The translations under genes were made by a program, and so were the position numbers. This document shows, piece by piece, positions 6,183 through 10,742 of a stretch of DNA of 10,742 nt. Position 1 is the stretch's first letter; every line of letters begins with the position of its first letter. This stretch comes from an uncultured Campylobacter sp. GTDB taxonomy: Bacteria; Campylobacterota; Campylobacteria; Campylobacterales; Campylobacteraceae. The notes beneath the pieces are model-generated. The model worked only from the letters and a program-made list of their open reading frames with translations. It did not search any database and was not told where the DNA came from. The stretch lies in assembly GCF_938045595.1 (NCBI RefSeq), contig NZ_CALIBB010000108.1, positions 1 to 10,742 on the forward strand. Direction: 5' to 3'.

Positions 6183-6259
6183 GGTGCGTTGGCTAATTGA
6201 GCTCAATCATGGCGGCGGGCTGAGCTTCGGTCATCAAGACCGCGCAAATTTGTCTTAAG

Positions 6260-6265
6260 TATAAA
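6260..6265 (+). promoter_or_regulatory. Possible -10 box for thiF
   Basis: TATAAA in TTAAGTATAAATCGCC is the best -10-like string in the last 150 bp before thiF. It would give a leader of about 135 nt. There is no -35 box, and transcription could instead start further upstream. Confidence 0.25.
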
Positions 6266-6408
6266 TCGCCATGGTGCGAAGCGAGCAATTGCGCGCTACA
6301 GCTCGTAGAATCGTTAAAATTTTCGGCTTTGCGTGACGCAAAAAGGCACAGGGTCGAAGCTCGCGCGGCGAGGCTTGGGCGCGCAAAAAGATAAAATTTA
6401 GGATCAAA

Positions 6409-7203
6409 ATGCAGATAAAATTAAACGGCAAAGCTTACGAAACGGGCGCGAGCGATCTTGACGGGCTGAAGCGCGAGGTTAAATTTAGCGGTGAGATCGC
6501 CGTGATAAACGGCTATGCGAGCACGCAGAATTGCGAGCTGAAGGCGGGCGATGAGCTCTTTTTGCTTGCCCGCGGTACGGAGCTATCGCCGCAGGAGCTT
6601 CGCGAGCTGATGTTTGCTCGCAACGCCCCTTCAGTAAACGAGGCGCTGAAAGGCTCGCGTGTAGCGATCTGCGGGCTCGGCGGGCTCGGCTCCAACGTCG
6701 CGATCCTGCTTGCGCGCGCGGGTGTGGGCGAGCTTTTTTTGATCGACTTCGACATCGTCGAGCCGACCAACCTGAACCGCCAGCAGTACGAGATCAGCGA
6801 TCTCTACAAGCCCAAAACGGCCGCTCTGCGCGAAAAAATCGCGCGTATAAACCCGTTCGTGCGCGTGCAAACCTTAAACGAGCTACTTACCGCGCAAAAC
6901 GTAGCCGAAATTTTAAAAAACGAGCGTATAATTTGCGAGTGCTTCGACGACGCGGCGGCGAAAGCGATGATTTTTGGCGCATTCGGCGGCACGGATCGCT
7001 TTTTGATCTGCGCTAGCGGTATGGCGGGCAGCGGCGACGCCAACGAGATCCGCACGACGCGGCTCGGCAAAAACGTCTTCGTCTGCGGCGACCGCAAAAG
7101 CGCTGCAGCTCAGGGCGTGGGGCTGCTCGCTCCGCGCGTAGCGATCTGTGCCGCACATCAGGCAAACGTCGCGCTTAGGCTGATTTTGGGCGAGGAGGGC
7201 TAG
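6409..7203 (+). CDS. thiF: ThiS adenylyltransferase ThiF with N-terminal ubiquitin-like domain
   Basis: ThiF uses ATP to adenylate the C-terminal glycine of ThiS before sulfur transfer. The first 57 or so residues (MQIKLNGKAY to ELFLLARGTE) form a second ThiS-like beta-grasp domain without a terminal Gly-Gly, as in the ThiS-like ubiquitin domain fused to some ThiF proteins. The E1-like domain follows: nucleotide loop GLGGLGS (89-95), Asp113, NLNRQQY (121-127, Arg124), Lys136, and the Asp180-Asp181 pair in CFDDA. It matches the short ThiF family 2 (264 residues here), which lacks the large zinc-site tail. Cys226 in VFVCGD is a candidate for the sulfur relay, but this is not shown. The start is set by AGGA at 6400-6403. 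It lies between thiS and thiG in gene order, far from both. Confidence 0.92.
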   Translation: MQIKLNGKAYETGASDLDGLKREVKFSGEIAVINGYASTQNCELKAGDELFLLARGTELSPQELRELMFARNAPSVNEALKGSRVAICGLGGLGSNVAILLARAGVGELFLIDFDIVEPTNLNRQQYEISDLYKPKTAALREKIARINPFVRVQTLNELLTAQNVAEILKNERIICECFDDAAAKAMIFGAFGGTDRFLICASGMAGSGDANEIRTTRLGKNVFVCGDRKSAAAQGVGLLAPRVAICAAHQANVALRLILGEEG

Positions 7204-7335
7204 GCCCGGCCGCTCATCGCGCGCCCGCATTTCTAAATTTACGCGCCTTGTACATTGCCGCTAAATTTAGCTTTGCGCGATTATTTTGAGAAACAGGCGA
7301 GCGTTTCGGCGACATACGGCGCGCGTTTTTAAAAC

Positions 7336-7371
7336 GGCGTGAAATTTGCTGCGCGCTGTGCAAATTTAGCC
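7336..7371. repeat. Spacer hairpin, copy 1
   Basis: AAATTTGC (7342-7349) pairs with GCAAATTT (7360-7367) around a 10-nt loop, and the outer GGC (7336-7338) pairs with GCC (7369-7371). Similar hairpins occur at 8516-8562 and 9522-9555. All three share a GGCG-containing left arm, AAATTT and a GCC right flank. Confidence 0.4.
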
Positions 7372-7565
7372 GCGAGATTTAAATTTAAACGACGAAATTT
7401 TAACCCTTTGCCGTGCCTAGCTCGTGGGTAAGTAGAATTTTAAAATTTTTGTGTCGTGGTATAAAATTTGACGAGAAATTTTAAAACTTGAGCGCGTCGT
7501 CGTGCAGCGCGTTAAAATAGTGATAGAAGCAAGGCGCACAATCTGTGCCGCAATTTCGCGCTGTG

Positions 7566-7571
7566 TATAAT
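7566..7571 (+). promoter_or_regulatory. Consensus -10 box of the thiG promoter
   Basis: A perfect TATAAT in GCTGTGTATAATGCGCC lies 72 bp before the thiG ATG. Transcription would start near 7578, inside a 6-bp hairpin (GCGCAA 7577-7582 with TTGCGC 7592-7597). The box suggests thiG can be transcribed independently of thiF. Confidence 0.55.
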
Positions 7572-7643
7572 GCGCCGCGCAAGCACTGATATTGCGCTAT
7601 TTGTGCCGTATGTGAAAACGAAATTTAAACTAAAGAGGATAGA

Positions 7644-8405
7644 ATGGACGATAAACTGATCTTAGGCGGCAGGGAGTTTAGCTCGCGCCTGATAATGGGC
7701 TCTGGCAAGTTCGATCACGCGATGATCGACGCCTGCGTACGGCATGCGGGCTGCGAGATCGTCACGCTTGCGCTGCGCCGCGTGAACGAAAGCAAGAGCC
7801 GCAATATCTTGGATTTCATCCCTCGCGGCGTCACGCTGCTGCCGAACACCAGCGGCGCGCGAAACGCCGAGGAGGCGCTGCGAATCGCACGGCTCGCGCG
7901 CGAGCTAGGATGCGGCGACTTCGTAAAGATCGAGATCATAGGCGACAGCAAATACCTTCTGCCCGACAACGCCGAGACGATCAAAGCCTGCGAGGCCCTG
8001 GCGCGCGAGGGCTTCGTGCCGCTTGCCTACATGCACGCCGATCTATGCGTCGCGCGCGATCTGGTAAGCGCAGGGGCCGCCGCCGTGATGCCTCTGGCCG
8101 CGCCGATCGGCTCCAATCGCGGGCTGATGATGCGCGGGATGATCGAAATTTTGCTAGACGAAATCGACGTGCCGATCATCGTAGATGCGGGGCTCGGCGC
8201 GCCTAGCGAGGCTTGCGAGGCGATGCAGATGGGCTGCGCTGCGGTGATGGTAAATACGGCGATCGCCACGAGCGGGGATCTGGCGCTGATGGCGCGGGCG
8301 TTTGCGCTCGGCGTACAGGCAGGGCGCGATGCCTATCTGGCGGGGCTCGGCGCCGTTTCTAAGACGGCCAGCGCAAGCTCGCCGCTAACGGGATTTTTGA
8401 GGTAG
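7644..8405 (+). CDS. thiG: Thiazole synthase ThiG
   Basis: ThiG builds the thiazole phosphate from 1-deoxy-D-xylulose 5-phosphate, dehydroglycine and ThiS thiocarboxylate. The 253-residue TIM-barrel protein has the family start (LILGGREFSSRLIMGSGKF), LPNTSGARNAEEALRIARLA, the Schiff-base lysine Lys95 in VKIEIIGDSKYLLPD, PLAAPIGS (150-157), IIVDAGLGAPSEA with Asp181, and NTAIATSGD. The length is typical. PLAYMHADLCVARDL replaces the YTSDDP-type loop of Bacillus ThiG, as I recall it does in other Campylobacter. The start is set by AGAGGA at 7634-7639, and a consensus -10 box lies upstream. In C. jejuni thiH follows thiG closely. Here 1189 bp intervene, including a gene on the other strand. Confidence 0.96.
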   Translation: MDDKLILGGREFSSRLIMGSGKFDHAMIDACVRHAGCEIVTLALRRVNESKSRNILDFIPRGVTLLPNTSGARNAEEALRIARLARELGCGDFVKIEIIGDSKYLLPDNAETIKACEALAREGFVPLAYMHADLCVARDLVSAGAAAVMPLAAPIGSNRGLMMRGMIEILLDEIDVPIIVDAGLGAPSEACEAMQMGCAAVMVNTAIATSGDLALMARAFALGVQAGRDAYLAGLGAVSKTASASSPLTGFLR

Positions 8406-8515
8406 CGATTAAAATTTTAAACGCGCTTAGTTGCGCGAGCCGTGTTTTTTGCGCGGAATTTGCCTTTCTTGAGCCATAAATACATATAGCGTAGCTCGGC
8501 ATAGCGGTCGATAGA

Positions 8516-8562
8516 CATGGCGTGAAATTTTAAAATTTCGCGCCGTGCAAATTTGCGCCATG
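8516..8562. repeat. Spacer hairpin, copy 2
   Basis: CATGGCG (8516-8522) and CGCCATG (8556-8562) are perfect inverted arms. One base-pair bulge inward, AAATTT on the left (8525-8530) can pair with AAATTT on the right (8549-8554). The left half includes the palindrome GAAATTTTAAAATTTC. GGCGTGAAATTT, CGCGC, GTGCAAATTT and GC occur in the same order as in the copy at 7336-7371. Confidence 0.4.
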
Positions 8563-8699
8563 TGAGTTAAATTTTAGCGTGCTTTGTTAAGCCCTATGCC
8601 GAACGACGTAAATTCCGCACTTTGCTAGGCGTCTTAAAGCGCTGCAGCGAAAAGTAATTTGGTAGCGGTGTAGCGCGCAGCAGGCTCGGCGATCAAATT

Positions 8700-8731
8700 T
8701 TAAAATTTAATCGGGCTGAAAGCAGCCCGAT
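8700..8731 (-). terminator. Rho-independent terminator of the Sel1 gene
   Basis: A perfect 9-bp stem, ATCGGGCTG (8710-8718) and CAGCCCGAT (8723-8731), has an AAAG loop on the plus strand. On the minus strand the stem is followed by TAAATTTTAAAATTT, the expected U-rich tail. It begins 27 bp after the Sel1 stop at 8758. Confidence 0.65.
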
Positions 8732-8757
8732 CGAGAGAAACCCGATTGATCGGCGGG

Positions 8758-9375
8758 CTATTTTAGCATGTCGTATTTATCGCAGTATTCTCGTAAAGAG
8801 TCTTTATCGTAGCCGAATAACCCTGGGTGTTTTTTGCCCATTTCGCAGGCCTTTTGATAGTATTGTGTCGCCCTTGCTCTGTCGCCACCTGCTTCAAGAA
8901 CTGAAGCAAAATTCCCGCACGCCATCCAACTTCCCGCATCGCAGGCTCTTCTGGCATATCCCATAGCCCGCGTCATATCCATTTTAATCCCTTTACCATT
9001 TGCATACATATAACCTAAATTGTTGCAGCCGTCTGCATATCCGCCGTCGCAAGCTTTATCGAATAGTTCGACAGCCTTTTTATAATCTTTTTTCACCCCT
9101 TTGCCACCATGATACATTGCTCCCAAATCTGAGCAGGCTACATAATCGTTTCCGTCGCAAGCCTTTTTAAAGTAGTAAAGTGCTTTTTTATAATCCCTAT
9201 CGGATGCGTTTCCCCCGAACAAGGTCGGATTTTTATAAAGAGCGCCGGCGTAACTGCAAGCCTCAAAATCACCTGCTTCGCAATTTTGCTCAAATTGTTT
9301 AACTTGCTCTTTGCTAAAAGTTATGCCAAAAGCCAAAGAGCCCAACAGGGCTAAACCTAAGATGATTTTTTTCAT
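8758..9375 (-). CDS. Exported Sel1-repeat, Hcp-like cysteine-rich protein
   Basis: The 205-residue product starts with a signal peptide (MKKIILGLALLGSLAFG). It then carries helical Sel1/TPR-like repeats, each with a Cys-x7-Cys pair: 32/40, 73/81, 109/117 and 145/153. A last, unevenly spaced pair sits at 177/198. Motifs such as YKKALYYFKKACDGNDYVACSD and GKGVKKDY are typical of Helicobacter cysteine-rich proteins, which are secreted or periplasmic and held by disulfides. The precise role is not predictable; such folds bind proteins or peptides. AGGGAG (plus-strand 9381-9386) precedes the ATG. The gene lies on the strand opposite to the thi genes, between thiG and thiH, with its own promoter and terminator. 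It is clearly more AT-rich (23 of 60 GC at 9061-9120, against 42 of 60 at 8041-8100 in thiG), which suggests insertion. Confidence 0.9.
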   Translation of the reverse strand: MKKIILGLALLGSLAFGITFSKEQVKQFEQNCEAGDFEACSYAGALYKNPTLFGGNASDRDYKKALYYFKKACDGNDYVACSDLGAMYHGGKGVKKDYKKAVELFDKACDGGYADGCNNLGYMYANGKGIKMDMTRAMGYARRACDAGSWMACGNFASVLEAGGDRARATQYYQKACEMGKKHPGLFGYDKDSLREYCDKYDMLK

Positions 9376-9399
9376 TACTTCTCCCTAAAATTTTACGAA

Positions 9400-9405
9400 A
9401 GTATA
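9400..9405 (-). promoter_or_regulatory. -10 box of the Sel1 gene promoter
   Basis: TATACT on the minus strand (plus-strand AGTATA) lies 25 bp upstream of the Sel1 ATG, in the AT-rich context AAGAATATACTTTCG. It gives a short leader carrying the AGGGAG site at 9386-9381. Confidence 0.5.
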
Positions 9406-9444
9406 TTCTTTCATCTTTTAATAATCACTAAAATTTAAAATGCG

Positions 9445-9472
9445 AACGGGGCGCTCCGTTTTAAAATTTTTT
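9445..9472 (+). terminator. Possible terminator between the Sel1 promoter and thiH
   Basis: AACGG (9445-9449) pairs with CCGTT (9456-9460) around a 6-nt GC-rich loop, followed by TTAAAATTTTTT. The shape fits an intrinsic terminator on the plus strand, which could stop thiG read-through running antisense to the Sel1 gene. The stem is only 5 bp, so support is weak. Confidence 0.25.
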
Positions 9473-9485
9473 ACCGAAATCCTGC

Positions 9486-9491
9486 TAAAAT
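9486..9491 (+). promoter_or_regulatory. Possible -10 box for thiH
   Basis: TAAAAT in CCTGCTAAAATGCGC lies 104 bp before the thiH ATG. Since the gene upstream runs the other way, thiH needs a promoter in this 219-bp gap, and this is the best candidate. The leader would contain the 9522-9555 hairpin. Confidence 0.35.
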
Positions 9492-9521
9492 GCGCTTCTA
9501 AACCAAACGAAAATAAACTTT

Positions 9522-9555
9522 GCGGCGCGTAAATTTGCACGCGCAAACGTGCCGC
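9522..9555. repeat. Leader hairpin before thiH, spacer hairpin copy 3
   Basis: GCGGCGCGT (9522-9530) pairs with ACGTGCCGC (9547-9555), nine pairs with one G-U in RNA. Inside, TTGC (9535-9538) pairs with GCAA (9543-9546) around the loop ACGC. The order GGCG, GT, AAATTTGC, loop, GCAAA, GCC resembles the hairpin at 7336-7371. It ends 39 bp before the thiH ATG. Confidence 0.4.
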
Positions 9556-9594
9556 GTAGAATTTAAATGAAAATTTAAAAGGAAAATTTTAAAG

Positions 9595-10728
9595 ATGATG
9601 GGAACCGGCTATCTAGCGGGCATGGAGGATATCGGAAGCGAGATAATGCAGCGTACGCTTGCTCTGCGCGAGGGTTTTTGCGAGGAGGCGAGCGAGGCTG
9701 ACGTGCAAAGGGCGATCAGCGCGAAAAACAGAACTCTACGCGATTTTGCGGCGCTATTAAGCGTGCGCGCAGGCGAGCATTTGGAGCAGATCGCGCAAGC
9801 CACAGCGCGCGAAAAAGCCGCGCATTTTGGCAGCAATATCGCCGTTTTTACGCCGATTTACATCTCAAACTACTGCGACAATCTGTGCGTTTACTGCGGC
9901 TTTAACTGCAAAAACAAAATTGCGCGCGCAAGGCTCGATGAGACGCAGCTAAAGGCGGAGTTTGAGGCGATCGCGGCGAGCGGGCTAGAAGAAATTTTAA
10001 TCCTCACCGGCGAGAGCGAGAAAAACAGCCCCGTGCGCTACATCGGGCGCGCCTGCGAGCTCGCGCGGCAGTATTTTAAGGTAATCGGCGTCGAAATTTA
10101 TCCGCTAAACTCCGCCGATTACGCCTATTTGCACGCTTGCGGCGTCGATTTCGTCACCGTTTTTCAAGAAACCTACGATCCCGCGCGCTACGCGCAGCTG
10201 CATCTTGCGGGCAACAAGCGCGTTTTTGCGTATCGCTTCGCAGCTCAAGAGCGCGCGATTAGAGGCGGTATGCGCGGCGTGGGTTTCGCGGCGCTTTTGG
10301 GGCTCGGAGACTTCCGCCGCGATGCCTTTGCCACGGGCGTGCACGCGTGGCTGCTTCAGCGCAAGTACCCGCGCGCCGAGATCTCCTTTTCGGTGCCGCG
10401 CCTGCGCCCGATCATCAACAACGACAAAATAAACCCGAAGGACGTCGGCGAGCGCGAGCTGCTGCAGGTGATGTGCGCGTATCGGCTGCTGCTGCCAAGT
10501 GCGCATATCACGATCTCCACGCGCGAGAGGGCGGGCTTCCGCGACAATGCGATCAGGATCGCGGCGAGCAAAATTTCGGCGGGCGTAAGCGTGGGTATCG
10601 GCGGGCACAGCGAGCAGAGGGGCGACGAGCAGTTCGAGATCAGCGACGCGCGCAGCGTAAGCGAGGTCTGCGAGGCGATCCGCGCAGGCGGGCTGCAGCC
10701 GCTGATGAGCGAGTATATCTATGTGTGA
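9595..10728 (+). CDS. thiH: 2-iminoacetate synthase ThiH (radical SAM tyrosine lyase)
   Basis: ThiH cleaves tyrosine by radical SAM chemistry to dehydroglycine (2-iminoacetate) and p-cresol, and supplies the former to ThiG. The 377-residue product has the [4Fe-4S] motif Cys94-xxx-Cys98-xx-Cys101 (CDNLCVYCGF), then ILTGESEKNSPVRYI, GVEIYPLNSADYAYL, VTVFQETYDPARYAQLH, ISFSVPRLRP and the C-terminal STRERAGFRDNAI and VGIGGHSEQRGDEQFEI blocks. All are expected of ThiH, and the protein looks complete. AAAAGGA (9577-9583) precedes the ATG at 9595 by 11 bases, rather far; the next ATG (9598) is also possible. It follows a divergent Sel1 gene, so it must have its own promoter. A further frame may start in its last codons. 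Confidence 0.95.
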   Translation: MMGTGYLAGMEDIGSEIMQRTLALREGFCEEASEADVQRAISAKNRTLRDFAALLSVRAGEHLEQIAQATAREKAAHFGSNIAVFTPIYISNYCDNLCVYCGFNCKNKIARARLDETQLKAEFEAIAASGLEEILILTGESEKNSPVRYIGRACELARQYFKVIGVEIYPLNSADYAYLHACGVDFVTVFQETYDPARYAQLHLAGNKRVFAYRFAAQERAIRGGMRGVGFAALLGLGDFRRDAFATGVHAWLLQRKYPRAEISFSVPRLRPIINNDKINPKDVGERELLQVMCAYRLLLPSAHITISTRERAGFRDNAIRIAASKISAGVSVGIGGHSEQRGDEQFEISDARSVSEVCEAIRAGGLQPLMSEYIYV

Positions 10729-10742
10729 GAGCGCAGATATGC
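10721..10742 (+). CDS. Possible start of the next gene, overlapping the thiH stop (partial)
   Basis: ATGTGTGA (10721-10728) contains a start codon and the thiH TGA. The frame from that ATG reads MCESADM to the window edge without a stop. An 8-bp overlap of this kind also links the ABC-F gene to thiS, so coupling is plausible. In C. jejuni the gene after thiH is ThiE-like. Too little is visible to identify this one. Confidence 0.3.

Larger units (their letters stand above)
5348..6408. other. Long spacer between thiS and thiF
   Basis: No normal-sized gene is credible in these 1061 bases. The first half alternates GC-rich stretches (GCGGCGG, CGCGGCGGCAG) with AT blocks built on TTTAAAATTT, spaced about 20-60 bp apart. 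Two strong hairpins (5461-5487 and 5542-5567) lie near the thiS end. The middle holds an inverted repeat, GTGCCGC/GCGGCAC (5832-5838 with 5876-5882), and a 16-codon frame with promoter and hairpins (5937-6030). The last part has an 8-bp hairpin (6158-6182), a 12-bp palindrome ATTGAGCTCAAT (6196-6207) and a possible promoter for thiF. Arg-rich frames on both strands look like translated spacer. Confidence 0.6.
7204..7643. other. Spacer between thiF and thiG
   Basis: No gene is seen in these 440 bases. They hold a short GGGC-TAG-GCCC palindrome at the thiF stop, the palindrome CGTTTTTAAAACG (7324-7336), a hairpin shared with other spacers (7336-7371), the palindrome AATTTTAAAATT (7437-7448), a TATAAA string near 7460, a GCACA-ATC-TGTGC hairpin (7536-7548), and the thiG promoter. 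The heptamer TGTGCCG occurs on both sides of that promoter (7544 and about 7602). Confidence 0.5.
8406..8757. other. Spacer between thiG and the convergent Sel1 gene
   Basis: No gene is seen in these 352 bases. They hold several AAATTTTAAA blocks, a large inverted repeat (8516-8562) containing the 16-bp palindrome GAAATTTTAAAATTTC (8524-8539), and the terminator of the convergent Sel1 gene (8700-8731). No separate terminator for thiG on the plus strand is clear. Confidence 0.5.

Noticed and set aside
5400..6200. CRISPR array, suggested by the regular AT blocks
   Set aside because: The blocks are short, vary in sequence and spacing, and lack a constant repeat with unique spacers.
6271..6336. 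21-codon ORF (MVRSEQLRATARRIVKIFGFA) before thiF
   Set aside because: No ribosome binding site, and the frame is short enough to arise by chance; only the upstream TATAAA string was kept.
5348..9594. TPP riboswitch upstream of a thi gene
   Set aside because: I looked for the conserved CTGAGA and ACCTGA-type blocks of the THI element in all thi spacers and did not find them.
8700..9600. Insertion sequence or transposon carrying the Sel1 gene
   Set aside because: No transposase, terminal inverted repeats or target duplication could be found around it.

Overview
The window looks like chromosome of a Campylobacterota species, most likely a GC-richer Campylobacter (C. gracilis or the rectus/showae group are guesses, not shown). 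Reasons: the long form of DapD, a thiS-thiF-thiG-thiH order as in Campylobacter, a Helicobacter cysteine-rich (Hcp/Sel1) protein, AAGGA-type ribosome binding sites, TATAAT-like -10 boxes without clear -35 boxes, and constant use of AAATTTTAAA-type strings in and between genes.

Layout. 3-125 is the 3' end of an unidentified gene, closed by a strong hairpin. 258-1451 is dapD (lysine/diaminopimelate synthesis). After a 365-bp gap come a small four-cysteine exported protein (1817-2197) and, 18 bp on, a cation diffusion facilitator (2216-3343) whose metal site resembles manganese exporters. A structured leader then precedes a YbiT-type ABC-F ATPase (3559-5151), whose stop overlaps the start of thiS (5144-5347). 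The rest is the thiazole branch of thiamine synthesis: thiF (6409-7203), thiG (7644-8405) and thiH (9595-10728). Another reading frame may start inside the thiH stop region.

How the genes work together. ThiF adenylates the C-terminal Gly-Gly of ThiS, which is then loaded with sulfur. ThiH, a radical-SAM enzyme, makes dehydroglycine from tyrosine. ThiG joins these with deoxyxylulose 5-phosphate into the thiazole ring. In C. jejuni these genes lie close together. Here the order is kept, but the genes are separated by about 1.06 kb, 0.44 kb and 1.19 kb. The last gap holds an AT-rich, oppositely oriented Hcp/Sel1 gene with its own promoter and terminator.

Most interesting: (i) the stretched thi cluster; (ii) in the thiS-thiF gap, a 16-codon reading frame with promoter, good ribosome binding site, tandem Cys codons and two mutually exclusive hairpins, arranged like a cysteine-sensing leader; (iii) a related hairpin in each of three thi-cluster spacers. 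No mobile element, CRISPR array, tRNA, rRNA or TPP riboswitch was recognised. I see no clear undescribed multi-gene system; the novelty, if any, is in the non-coding parts.
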